Shown: piece by piece, positions 1-6,612 of the stretch
How positions within the stretch are numbered: position 1 is the stretch's first letter
How the letters are laid out: each line of letters opens with the position of its first letter
Source: Thermoanaerobacterium thermosulfurigenes
GTDB lineage: Bacteria; Bacillota; Thermoanaerobacteria; Thermoanaerobacterales; Thermoanaerobacteraceae
Length of the DNA stretch: 20,000 nt
Direction of reading: 5' to 3'
Assembly: GCF_051201035.1 (NCBI RefSeq)
Contig: NZ_JBPODR010000032.1
Location: 1-20,000 of the forward strand
Notes under the pieces: model-generated
Seen by the model: only the letters and a program-made list of their open reading frames with translations
What the model was told of the DNA's origin: nothing
Databases searched by the model: none
Translations under genes and position numbers: made by a program

Positions 1-82
<82 letters not shown>

Positions 83-106
83 ATATCCTTTGCTCTTTTA
101 TCTCAC

Positions 107-126
107 TGTTCGGTTTTCAAGGTTCA
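107..126 (-). promoter_or_regulatory. boxA-like antitermination element in the rRNA leader
   Basis: The minus strand reads TGAACCTTGAAAACCGAACA, resembling the boxA/Nus-factor site seen in leaders of Firmicute rRNA operons (a CTTTGAAAACT-like core). It sits about 25 nt before the mature 16S end and about 25 nt after the inferred transcription start. In this family boxA recruits NusB-S10 to make rRNA transcription resistant to Rho. The assignment rests on motif resemblance and location only. A short hairpin (arms 135-139 and 145-149, one G-U pair) lies just before it, at the very 5' end of the leader. Confidence 0.55.
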
Positions 127-156
127 TTTCCCTCGCCGCTTTCCGCGACATCGTCT

Positions 157-185
157 ATATTACCACATTATCTTCTCTCTGTCAA
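157..185 (-). promoter_or_regulatory. rRNA promoter P2 (proximal), sigma-A type
   Basis: On the minus strand a perfect -35 TTGACA (185-180) is followed after exactly 17 bp by TAATAT (162-157), a 5/6-type -10 box. Transcription should start near position 150, giving a leader of roughly 70 nt before 16S. Consensus boxes, ideal spacing and position make this the main rRNA promoter. No start site can be fixed from sequence alone. Confidence 0.85.
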
Positions 186-226
186 CTGCTTTTTTCTTTT
201 CTTTTGCACTCGCAGTGACAGGTATT

Positions 227-255
227 AATATATCACATTAATTAGCTTATATCAA
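227..255 (-). promoter_or_regulatory. rRNA promoter P1 (distal), sigma-A type
   Basis: A second promoter lies 70 bp upstream of P2: TTGATA (255-250), a 17-bp spacer, then TATATT (232-227). The spacing equals that of P2, and tandem promoters are usual for rRNA operons in Firmicutes. The sequence upstream (256-358) is very A+T-rich with A/T tracts, compatible with an UP-element-like stimulatory region, though I cannot prove that. It would start transcription near position 220. Confidence 0.65.
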
Positions 256-358
256 ATATTTTTTACCCGCAAAATACGTGTTTTTCGCTTATTATATAAA
301 GATATTTTAAGATTTCATTAATTTGCTTCTTTTTTCTTCATTATTTTAATTTTAAACT
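256..358 (-). other. A+T-rich intergenic stretch upstream of the rRNA promoters
   Basis: This segment lies between the rpsI terminator and rRNA promoter P1. I see no coding potential, no ribosome site and no convincing further promoter or hairpin. It is dominated by A and T runs, which fits curved or UP-like DNA ahead of a strong promoter. Together with the promoter and leader features, this accounts for the whole ~300-bp gap between rpsI and 16S. Confidence 0.5.
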
Positions 359-385
359 AAAAAAAGCGCATATAGCGCTTTTTTT
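359..385 (-). terminator. Intrinsic terminator of rplM-rpsI (bidirectional)
   Basis: The hairpin arms AGCGC (365-369) and GCGCT (375-379) enclose a 5-nt loop and are flanked by A residues (359-364) and T residues (380-385). Read on the minus strand it gives a G+C stem followed by a U run, and the rpsI stop codon (386-384) sits in its upstream A tract. The symmetric A/T flanks mean it can also terminate plus-strand transcripts. It separates the ribosomal-protein transcript from the rRNA promoters. Confidence 0.85.
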
Positions 386-776
386 ATCTCTTTGAAAATT
401 GTGGTGCTTTTCTTGCTTTCTTGAGACCGTATTTCTTTCTCTCTTTCATCCTTGGATCTCTTGTCACAAACCCAGCTTTCTTAAGAATCGGTCTTAATTC
501 ATTGTCAGCTTTCATCAATGCCCTTGTAATGCCTAATCTAATTGCACCAGCTTGGCCCGATAATCCACCGCCTTCAACTTTAGCAATTACGTCAAATTTA
601 TCGATGTTTTCAGTCAAAATAAGAGGTTGTCTGACCGTGTATTTTAAAGTGTCCAATCCAAAATAGTCATCAAGAGATCTACCATTTATGATTATGTTGC
701 CTTTCCCTGGGACTAACCTAACACGTGCAACAGATGTTTTTCTTCTACCTGTACCAAAAAATTGGATAGCAGCCAT
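384..776 (-). CDS. rpsI: 30S ribosomal protein S9
   Basis: A 130-residue protein of the S9/uS9 family, full length for bacteria. The start is typical (AAIQFFGTGRRKTSVARV). The invariant C-terminal tail ends in FSKR, whose last Arg contacts the P-site tRNA anticodon stem in known ribosomes. Clear family segments include GRSLDDYFG, a GGGLSGQAGAIRLGI core and the basic KERKKYGLKKARKAPQ stretch. It starts at ATG behind AAGGAGGG, 14 nt after rplM, and is the last gene of the rplM-rpsI unit; its stop codon merges into the terminator. The L13-S9 pairing is conserved across bacteria. There is no anomaly. Confidence 0.98.
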   Translation of the reverse strand: MAAIQFFGTGRRKTSVARVRLVPGKGNIIINGRSLDDYFGLDTLKYTVRQPLILTENIDKFDVIAKVEGGGLSGQAGAIRLGITRALMKADNELRPILKKAGFVTRDPRMKERKKYGLKKARKAPQFSKR

Positions 777-790
777 TACCTATTCCCTCC

Positions 791-1219
791 TTATATGTCA
801 AGTTTCTCTGGTTTCTGTGCTTCATGCTTATGTTCAGGACCAGTATAAACTTTTAATTTTTTTATCATTTGCCTTCCTAATTTGTTTTTTGGAAGCATTC
901 CTTTTACAGCTCTCATGATAGCTTTTTCAGGTTTTGTTCTCATTAAAGTCTTGTACTGTATTAATTTAAGTCCACCAGGATGCCCTGTGTAATATTTAAA
1001 GTACTTTTGCTCTAATTTTTTACCTGTCAATACGACTTTGTCTGCATTGACAATTATAACAAAATCACCTGTATCAACACTGGGTGAATATATCGGTTTA
1101 TTTTTACCAGACAAAATCTTTGCAACTTGGCTAGCTAATCTGCCTAACACTTTCCCTTCGGCATCTATGACATACCATTTTCTCTCTACTTCATTCTTTT
1201 TTGGCACGAATGACTTCAC
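791..1219 (-). CDS. rplM: 50S ribosomal protein L13
   Basis: A 142-residue L13/uL13 protein, an early-binding 23S rRNA protein. Family landmarks are ERKWYVIDAEGKVLGRLAS near the N-terminus (residues ~12-30), VDTGDFVIIVNADKVVLTGKK, YTGHPGGLK, a VKGMLPKNKLGR segment, and the VYTGPEHKHEAQKPE C-terminus. The start is GTG, placed by AAGGAGG 9 nt upstream; no ATG in frame fits better. A strong promoter 77 nt upstream and a ~70-nt untranslated leader suggest independent transcription and possible feedback control by L13, as described for L13 leaders of other Firmicutes. Confidence 0.97.
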   Translation of the reverse strand: MKSFVPKKNEVERKWYVIDAEGKVLGRLASQVAKILSGKNKPIYSPSVDTGDFVIIVNADKVVLTGKKLEQKYFKYYTGHPGGLKLIQYKTLMRTKPEKAIMRAVKGMLPKNKLGRQMIKKLKVYTGPEHKHEAQKPEKLDI

Positions 1220-1289
1220 TATATTTTACCTCCTTAAGAAACTTATACTTAAGTAACATATCTTCAATAAACGGGGCATAATTTTACAT
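1220..1289 (-). promoter_or_regulatory. rplM 5' leader, possible L13 leader RNA
   Basis: This is the transcribed leader inferred from the promoter at 1296-1324. On the minus strand it holds ACTTAAGTATAAGT followed by CTTAAGGAGG, the latter being the ribosome site of rplM. Two alternative short hairpins are possible: ACTTA-AGTA-TAAGT, which leaves the ribosome site free, or CTTAAG pairing with the second CTTAAG, which reaches into it. Firmicute rplM genes are known to carry an L13 leader motif (Rfam RF00555). Position and length fit, but I could not run the covariance model, so this is inference. Confidence 0.4.
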
Positions 1290-1295
1290 AATATA

Positions 1296-1324
1296 ATTTT
1301 AATCCACAGCATCACCCATGTCAA
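1296..1324 (-). promoter_or_regulatory. Promoter of rplM-rpsI, overlapping the truA stop codon
   Basis: On the minus strand TTGACA (1324-1319, perfect -35) is followed by a 17-bp spacer and TAAAAT (1301-1296, 5/6 match to the -10). The -35 box contains the TGA stop of truA (1323-1321). The predicted start is near 1289. No terminator hairpin lies between truA and rplM, so read-through from truA is also possible. Confidence 0.75.
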
Positions 1325-2055
1325 TAGTATATTTTAGTTAAAAACAATCCTTGTGGTGGTGCAGTTTTCCCCGCCATGCATCGATCTTTTGATTCTAAAA
1401 TTTCTTTGACGTGAATAGGATTAATCTTACCTATCCCCACATCCACAATCGTTCCAACGATTATTCTGACCATGTTGTATAAAAATCCATCCGCTTCAAT
1501 CTCAAACTCTACATTAAAATCATTTTTTCTAAGTGAAATATCTCTTACGGTTCTTATAGAATCTTTTACACTGCTTCCACTGGATTTAAAAGCCGAAAAA
1601 TCGTGTGTCCCTTTCAAATATGTCAATGATTCAATCATTTTATCTAAATCTAATTCATCGCTTATATGCCAGCTATAATTTCTATATACAGGTGAATTAA
1701 ATTTTCTGTTGTATATGATGTATTTATACCTTTTACCTTTGGCAGAATATCTGGAATGAAAGTCCATATCTGCCTCATAAGCATTTTTAATAACTATGTC
1801 TTTTGGAAGCACACTATTTAGTGCATTAGGCATTTTTGATAGAGGTATATTACAGTTAGATATGAAGTTGGCAACTTGATTTAGGGCATGAACTCCAGCA
1901 TCTGTCCTGCTGGAACCAATTAAGTTTACATCCTCTGATGTTATTTTTTTTATTGCTTTCGTTATGACTTCTTGAACTGTAACAGCATTTTTTTGGATCT
2001 GCCAACCATGATAATTTGTTCCATCGTATTCTATAACCAAAACTATGTTTCTCAT
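1321..2055 (-). CDS. truA: tRNA pseudouridine(38-40) synthase TruA
   Basis: A 244-residue TruA-family enzyme that isomerises uridines 38, 39 and 40 in the tRNA anticodon stem-loop. The catalytic aspartate is D52 within the signature GSSRTDAGVHALNQ (residues 47-60). The N-terminal RNA-binding fold starts with VIEYDGTNYHGWQ, and the C-terminal motif FLYNMVRIIVGT near residue 191 is also diagnostic. Length is normal. It follows ecfT by 7 nt with only a weak GGTGA ribosome site, so it is probably translated with the ECF genes. The same ecfT-truA-rplM order is known from Bacillus and Clostridia. Confidence 0.97.
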   Translation of the reverse strand: MRNIVLVIEYDGTNYHGWQIQKNAVTVQEVITKAIKKITSEDVNLIGSSRTDAGVHALNQVANFISNCNIPLSKMPNALNSVLPKDIVIKNAYEADMDFHSRYSAKGKRYKYIIYNRKFNSPVYRNYSWHISDELDLDKMIESLTYLKGTHDFSAFKSSGSSVKDSIRTVRDISLRKNDFNVEFEIEADGFLYNMVRIIVGTIVDVGIGKINPIHVKEILESKDRCMAGKTAPPQGLFLTKIYY

Positions 2056-2062
2056 TTAGCTA

Positions 2063-2869
2063 TCACCATGGCCAAAATCTATTCCATATTATTATTCCAA
2101 CAAGAATCGCTGTCAACAAAATTGCTACATAATCTCTATTGCTTACTTTTAATTGCTTTAACTTTGTCCTATTGATTCCACCTCTATAGCACCTTGCTTC
2201 CATTGCCACTGCGAGTTCATCAGCTCTCCTAAAAGCGCTGATAAATAAAGGCACCAATAGCGGAATCAAATTTTTAGCTCTTTTAACTAAATTGCCACTT
2301 TCAAAGTCGGCACCTCTGGCCATCTGAGCTTTCATTATTTTATCTGTTTCTTCAAGCAGTGTCGGTATGAATCTCAGTGCTATTGTCATCATCATTGCTA
2401 ATTCGTGGGCAGGTAATCCAATAGATTTAAATGGCGTTAAGAGGTTTTCTATCCCATCTGTAAGGGCAATCGGGGATGTCGTCAATGTTAAGAGCGATGT
2501 GCCAACTATCAAAAATATAAGCCTTAGCCCCATAAATAAAGCTAATCTTACTCCATTTGAAGTTATCTTAAGCGGACCTATTGAGGCAAGATATGTTCCA
2601 CCGGGAGTAAAAAATACATTCAATCCAACAGTTAATATTAAAATCACAAGAATTGGCTTTAACCCTTTAAAGATATAACTTATTGGTATTTTTGAAACAA
2701 ATACGCTTAACAGCAAAAATAACAGAATAAAAATATAGCCAGAAAAGTTTGTGATTATAAATAGCAAAATAATGAATACTACGGATAATATTATCTTTAC
2801 TCTGGGATCTAAACGGTGTATGAATGTATCGCCAGGTATATATTGACCGATAGTTATATTTTTAAGCAT
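2063..2869 (-). CDS. ecfT: ECF transporter transmembrane subunit EcfT (CbiQ family)
   Basis: A 268-residue membrane subunit of an energy-coupling factor transporter. It couples the two ATPases to interchangeable substrate-binding S proteins for vitamins or metal ions. Several hydrophobic segments lie in residues ~22-135; a cytoplasmic helical region follows with the two coupling motifs MARGAD (~183-188) and MEARCYRG (~223-230), which contact the ATPases. I chose ATG at 2869 (protein begins MLKNITIGQYIPGDTF) because AGGGG lies 9 nt upstream and it overlaps the ecfA2 stop by 8 nt. A longer frame to 2914 has no such support. No S component is encoded in the window, as expected for group II ECF systems. 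Confidence 0.95.
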   Translation of the reverse strand: MLKNITIGQYIPGDTFIHRLDPRVKIILSVVFIILLFIITNFSGYIFILLFLLLSVFVSKIPISYIFKGLKPILVILILTVGLNVFFTPGGTYLASIGPLKITSNGVRLALFMGLRLIFLIVGTSLLTLTTSPIALTDGIENLLTPFKSIGLPAHELAMMMTIALRFIPTLLEETDKIMKAQMARGADFESGNLVKRAKNLIPLLVPLFISAFRRADELAVAMEARCYRGGINRTKLKQLKVSNRDYVAILLTAILVGIIIWNRFWPW

Positions 2870-3719
2870 TATCAACACCCCTAAGGTACTCCAATATATG
2901 TTTCTTAGCTTCATCGACTGTCAAAATGTCATCAGGAAGATCTATTCCATTTTTCCTTAATTCTCTTATAAGATATGTGATTTGCGGCACGCCAAGTCCT
3001 ATCTTCTCAAGTTTTTCAACATGTTTAAAAACTTCTTTAGGAGTACCTATCAACGAAACTGTGCCATCGTGCATTACAATGATTTTGTTCACCAATTTTG
3101 CTATGTCTTCCATACTATGTGAGACAAGTATCGTAGTCATTTTATACATTTGATGAATCTGCTTTATTTGATAGAGAATTTCGTCGCGACCTCTCGGATC
3201 AAGCCCTGCAGTTGGCTCATCCAATATCAAAATTTTTGGCATCATAGACAATACTCCTGCAATTGCTACCCGTCTTCTTTCTCCACCTGATAATTCAAAT
3301 GGAGACATGTCTTTTATTTTTATATCAAGTCCTACTATCTTCATAGCATCATATACTCTTTTTTCTATTTCATCGTCTGAAAGTCCTAAATTCGACGGTC
3401 CAAAGGCAATATCCTTGTATATTGTTTCTTCAAAAAGTTGATGTTCCGGATATTGAAATACTATGCCTACTTCTTTTCTAATGTCTTTTAAATCCTTTTT
3501 CGTTGTTATATCGATGCCATTCACAATGATCCTGCCCGAAGTTGGTTTTAAAAGACCATTCAAATGCTGAATAAGAGTAGATTTTCCAGAGCCTGTATGT
3601 CCTATTATTCCAACAAATTCATTATCTTCTATTGTAAAACTTACATCTTTCAGTGCAATGGATTCAAACGGCGTGCCTTCATTGTATACGAAAGAAATAT
3701 TTTCTACTTGTATTGACAT
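2862..3719 (-). CDS. ecfA2: ECF transporter ATPase EcfA2
   Basis: A 285-residue ABC ATPase, second of the pair that powers the ECF transporter. Walker A GHTGSGKST is at residues 40-48, the Q-loop at FQYPEHQLFEETI (Q89), the signature LSGGERRR at 143-150, Walker B ILILDEP at 163-169 with catalytic E168, and the switch histidine in VSHSM (H201). The YPEHQLFE form of the Q-loop, versus NPDNQLVA in the neighbour, distinguishes the EcfA' from the EcfA1 subunit. Its ATG overlaps the end of ecfA1 by 16 nt and its end overlaps ecfT, indicating coupled translation of the three subunits. Confidence 0.95.
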   Translation of the reverse strand: MSIQVENISFVYNEGTPFESIALKDVSFTIEDNEFVGIIGHTGSGKSTLIQHLNGLLKPTSGRIIVNGIDITTKKDLKDIRKEVGIVFQYPEHQLFEETIYKDIAFGPSNLGLSDDEIEKRVYDAMKIVGLDIKIKDMSPFELSGGERRRVAIAGVLSMMPKILILDEPTAGLDPRGRDEILYQIKQIHQMYKMTTILVSHSMEDIAKLVNKIIVMHDGTVSLIGTPKEVFKHVEKLEKIGLGVPQITYLIRELRKNGIDLPDDILTVDEAKKHILEYLRGVDNA

Positions 3720-4549
3720 ATAAACCTCACCATCTCATCTACAGTTAATATTTCTGTAGGAATATCTATCCCATCTTGTTTTAACTTGTAGGCTAACTCT
3801 GTAACTTGAGGAACATCGAGACCTAAATCTTTAAGAATTTTTACTTCTTTAAATACATCTTTAGGTGTTCCATCCAATGCAATTTTACCATTATCCATCA
3901 CAATTACTCTGTCAGCAAGCACAGCTTCTTCCATATAGTGTGTAATCAATATGATGGTGATTCCATTTTCTCTATTAAGCTTCTGTATTGTATTTATGAC
4001 TTCTTTTCTGCCCTTTGGATCTAACATAGCCGTAGGCTCATCTAATATTATACATTGTGGTTTCATTGCTATAACTCCTGCAATGGCTATCCTCTGTTTT
4101 TGGCCTCCCGAAAGCATGTGTGGAGCAAACTCTCTGTATTTGTACATATCGACTGCGTTTAATGCAAAATCCACTCTTTCTCGAATTTCTTTTGGATCTA
4201 TTCCAAGGTTCTCAGGCCCAAAAGCCACATCTTCTTCAACAATCGTTGCTACTAACTGATTATCTGGATTCTGAAATACCATACCTGCTGTCTGCCTTAT
4301 ATCCCATAAATGGGATGCATCTTTTGTGTTCATTCCATTGACGTATACATCGCCTTCTGTTGGAATCAAAAGCGCATTGAAATGTTTTGCCAGCGTTGAT
4401 TTTCCTGACCCATTGTGACCAATAATCGCAATAAACTTTCCTTCATCAATGTCTATATTCAAGCCATCCAATACTATCTTTTTGCTGTTTTCGTCGCTGC
4501 CGGCATCATAAACAAATGTAAGGTCTTTTACCATAATTATTTTTTTCAA
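3704..4549 (-). CDS. ecfA1: ECF transporter ATPase EcfA1
   Basis: An ABC ATPase, 281 residues from the chosen start. Walker A GHNGSGKST is at ~44-52, the Q-loop at FQNPDNQLVATIVEEDVAFG (Q93), the signature LSGGQKQR at ~146, Walker B CIILDEP at 166-172 and the H-loop ITHYM (H204). The start is uncertain: TTG at 4549 lies 4-5 nt after AAGGTGG and yields a normal N-terminus (KKIIMVKDLTFVYD). A TTG at 4573 would add eight residues without a ribosome site, and the ATG at 4534 is too far from it. It follows rplQ by 87 nt across a terminator hairpin, so it is probably expressed by partial read-through or a weak promoter I cannot confirm. Confidence 0.92.
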   Translation of the reverse strand: MKKIIMVKDLTFVYDAGSDENSKKIVLDGLNIDIDEGKFIAIIGHNGSGKSTLAKHFNALLIPTEGDVYVNGMNTKDASHLWDIRQTAGMVFQNPDNQLVATIVEEDVAFGPENLGIDPKEIRERVDFALNAVDMYKYREFAPHMLSGGQKQRIAIAGVIAMKPQCIILDEPTAMLDPKGRKEVINTIQKLNRENGITIILITHYMEEAVLADRVIVMDNGKIALDGTPKDVFKEVKILKDLGLDVPQVTELAYKLKQDGIDIPTEILTVDEMVRFICQYK

Positions 4550-4582
4550 ACGACCACCTTCTTTAAAGACCAAAACTAATTG

Positions 4583-4629
4583 GCAAAAACTATTAAAATA
4601 GGAGTTAAGTTTTGTCTAACTTAACCCCT
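4583..4629 (-). terminator. Intrinsic terminator after rplQ
   Basis: On the minus strand a 12-bp stem (arms 4629-4618 and 4611-4600, one G-U pair) with a 6-nt loop is followed by TATTTTAATAGTTTTT. The stem is strong, but the U tract is interrupted, so leakage into ecfA1 is likely. It marks the end of the S10-spc-alpha super-operon. Confidence 0.75.
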
Positions 4630-4636
4630 TTTGAGC

Positions 4637-4975
4637 CTAAATAAGTTCTAAGATAACCAGCGGAGCCGCATCGCCTCTACGAGGACCAAGTTTCAATATT
4701 CTTGTGTACCCGCCATTTCTTTCTGAATATTTTGGAGCAATCTCATCAAATAATTTCTTTACTACTGTCTCATCAGTTAAATAAGCCAAAGCTTGTCTTC
4801 TTGAGTGCAAATCGCCCCTTTTTCCAAGAGTAATCATCTTTTCAGCTATGCTTCTTACTTCTTTGGCTCTAGCTTCTGTAGTTTGGATTCTTCCATAGTT
4901 CAAAAAGCTGGTTGTAAGGTTTCTTAACATAGCTCTTCTTTGGTCATGTGGTCGACCTAATTTTCTGTAACCCAT
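4637..4975 (-). CDS. rplQ: 50S ribosomal protein L17
   Basis: A 112-residue bL17 protein. Family signatures are MGYRKLGRPHDQRRAMLRNL at the N-terminus, the TTEARAKEVRSIAEKMITLGKR helix (~residues 33-54) and the glycine/arginine-rich GGYTRILKLGPRRGDAAPLVILEL C-terminal strand. L17 lies near the peptide exit tunnel on the solvent side of the large subunit. It is 12 nt after rpoA with a good ribosome site, the usual last gene of the alpha operon, and is followed by a terminator. Length matches Firmicute homologues. Confidence 0.98.
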   Translation of the reverse strand: MGYRKLGRPHDQRRAMLRNLTTSFLNYGRIQTTEARAKEVRSIAEKMITLGKRGDLHSRRQALAYLTDETVVKKLFDEIAPKYSERNGGYTRILKLGPRRGDAAPLVILELI

Positions 4976-4987
4976 TATCTGCCCTCC

Positions 4988-5938
4988 TTACTCTTCACTC
5001 TTTTGCAATGATAGTCCTAAAGCTTTCAGCTTTTGTTCGACTTCAACTAATGATTTCTTGCCGAGATTTCTAACTTTCATCATTTCTTCTTCCGTCTTTT
5101 GAACTAAATCTTGAACAGTATTAATTCCTGCTCTTTTAAGGCAGTTATATGACCGTACAGAAAGATCAAGTTCTTCGATCGTCATATCAAGCGGTTTATC
5201 CGTCTTTTTCTCTGACTTCTCAACCAAAACTTCCATATCGTTATAATTGTCTGCAAATGAAGTAAACAAGTTAAAATGATCGATCAATATTTTAGCAGCT
5301 AAACTTATAGCTTCTTTAGGACTTATTGTTCCATTTGTCCATACTTCCATTGTAAGCTTGTCATAATCTGTAACCTGTCCAACACGCGTATTTTCTACGC
5401 TATAGCTTACCTTTTTAACTGGAGTAAATATGGAGTCAACCGGAATAATGCCTATCGGCTGATTCGGTTCTTTATTCTTATCTGATGGAACATATCCTTT
5501 GCCTTTTACTAACTCAATCTCCATGTTCAACTTGCCATTATCGCTAAGCGTAGCAATATGAAGATCTGGATTCATTATTTCAACATCGCCGTCAGATATT
5601 ATATCTCCCGCTGTGACTTCTCCTTTGCCTTCTGCTTCAATTCTAACTATCTTTGGTTCGTCTGTATATAATTTCACTGCCAACTCTTTTAAATTAAGTA
5701 TGATCTCAGTAACGTCCTCCTTTACGCCTGGTACTGTAGAAAATTCATGCAGTACACCATCTATTTTTATCGTCTTTGCTGCGGCACCTGGAAGTGACGA
5801 TAAAAGCATACGGCGCAAAGAGTTGCCAAGTGTTATTCCATAACCACGCTCAAGTGGTTCAATGACAAACTTAGCATACGTGTCATCATTGGATTGCTCC
5901 ACTATCTCAATTTTTGGCTTTTCTATTTCAATCACCAT
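4988..5938 (-). CDS. rpoA: DNA-directed RNA polymerase subunit alpha
   Basis: A 316-residue alpha subunit. The N-terminal dimerisation/assembly domain spans ~1-230, with the typical GYGITLGNSLRRMLLSSLPG at 32-51 that contacts beta. A charged linker runs to ~250. The C-terminal domain (251-316) has the helix-hairpin-helix fold with SVRSYNCLKRAGI (R262 corresponds to E. coli R265, which binds UP elements and activators) and VRNLGKKSL. It lies 41 nt after rpsD, the largest gap in the alpha block, and a short hairpin there overlaps its ribosome site. The ATG at 5938 follows AAAGGAGGG at normal spacing. Confidence 0.98.
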   Translation of the reverse strand: MVIEIEKPKIEIVEQSNDDTYAKFVIEPLERGYGITLGNSLRRMLLSSLPGAAAKTIKIDGVLHEFSTVPGVKEDVTEIILNLKELAVKLYTDEPKIVRIEAEGKGEVTAGDIISDGDVEIMNPDLHIATLSDNGKLNMEIELVKGKGYVPSDKNKEPNQPIGIIPVDSIFTPVKKVSYSVENTRVGQVTDYDKLTMEVWTNGTISPKEAISLAAKILIDHFNLFTSFADNYNDMEVLVEKSEKKTDKPLDMTIEELDLSVRSYNCLKRAGINTVQDLVQKTEEEMMKVRNLGKKSLVEVEQKLKALGLSLQKSEE

Positions 5939-5942
5939 TTAA

Positions 5943-5970
5943 ACCCTCCTTTTTTTAATCTTACGAGGGT
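5943..5970 (-). promoter_or_regulatory. Hairpin covering the rpoA ribosome-binding site (candidate)
   Basis: In the rpsD-rpoA gap the minus strand has ACCCTC (5970-5965) able to pair with GAGGGT (5948-5943), the latter being part of the rpoA Shine-Dalgarno sequence. The stem is 6 bp with a 16-nt A-rich loop. It could lower rpoA translation or be a chance complement. No U tract follows, so it is not a terminator. Confidence 0.3.
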
Positions 5971-5979
5971 AACCGATTA

Positions 5980-6600
5980 TTACCTTGAATACAATTCAAC
6001 AATCAAATGCTCTTCAATTGGCAAATCTATATGCTCTCTTGTTGGCAGAGATAAAACTTTACCCTCTAATGAATCCCTATTGAAATCTAACCAATCAGGT
6101 ATATTAGTAGAAGCCTCTACATTATTCTTAATAACATCTAATGATTTGCTGCTGTCTTTTACAGATACTACATCTCCAGCTTTCACTAAATATGAAGGTA
6201 TATCGACCTTCTTGCCATTAACAAGAATATGGCCATGTGATACAAATTGCCTTGCTTGTGCCCTTGAAGATGCTATTGACAATCTGTAAACTACATTATC
6301 AAGTCTTCTCTCGAGAAGCTGCAACAAATTATCACCTGTAATACCCTTCATTCTCTCTGCTTCTTCAAAATACCTTTCAAATTGTCTCTCCAGAACTCCA
6401 TAATACCTTCTTAATTTTTGTTTTTCCCTCAACTGTGTACCATAGTTTGTAAGCTTTTTCTTGTTCTGTCCATGTTGTCCAGGAGCATATGGCCTTCTCG
6501 CAAAAGGACATTTTTCAGTATAACATTTATCGCCTTTCAAAAATAATTTCATGCCTTCCCTGCGGCACAATTTACATGTAGATTCTGTGTATCTTGCCAT
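5980..6600 (-). CDS. rpsD: 30S ribosomal protein S4
   Basis: A 206-residue primary 16S-binding assembly protein. The N-terminal region carries four cysteines, C9, C12, C26 and C31 (TCKLCRREG and KCYTEKC), the zinc-binding form of S4. A C-terminal S4 domain contains RLDNVVYRLSIASSRAQARQ and VSHGHILVNGKKVDIPSY. Two ATGs are adjacent (6603, 6600); AAGGAGG is 7 nt from the second, giving the canonical MARYT start, so I chose 6600. In Bacillus subtilis rpsD is a separate, self-regulated gene; here it sits between rpsK and rpoA, as in Clostridia and proteobacteria. Confidence 0.97.
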   Translation of the reverse strand: MARYTESTCKLCRREGMKLFLKGDKCYTEKCPFARRPYAPGQHGQNKKKLTNYGTQLREKQKLRRYYGVLERQFERYFEEAERMKGITGDNLLQLLERRLDNVVYRLSIASSRAQARQFVSHGHILVNGKKVDIPSYLVKAGDVVSVKDSSKSLDVIKNNVEASTNIPDWLDFNRDSLEGKVLSLPTREHIDLPIEEHLIVELYSR

Positions 6601-6612
6601 CATTGCACCTCC

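Noticed and set aside
2870..2914. 15-codon N-terminal extension of EcfT
   Set aside because: It would overlap ecfA2 by 53 nt, has no ribosome site, and the residues do not resemble EcfT; the ATG at 2869 is better supported.
4586..4618. Possible ecfA1 promoter TAGACA-17-TAATAG inside the rplQ terminator
   Set aside because: The -10 matches only 3 of 6 and the sequence is already used by the terminator stem and tail; too weak to list as a feature.
5985..5999. Inverted repeat TTGAAT-aca-ATTCAA at the end of rpsD, considered as a terminator
   Set aside because: A+T-only stem inside the last rpsD codons with no T tract after it; the operon clearly continues into rpoA.
5894..6289. Plus-strand 131-codon open frame antisense to rpoA start and rpsD
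   Set aside because: Fully explained by the opposite-strand genes; no ribosome site, no motif.
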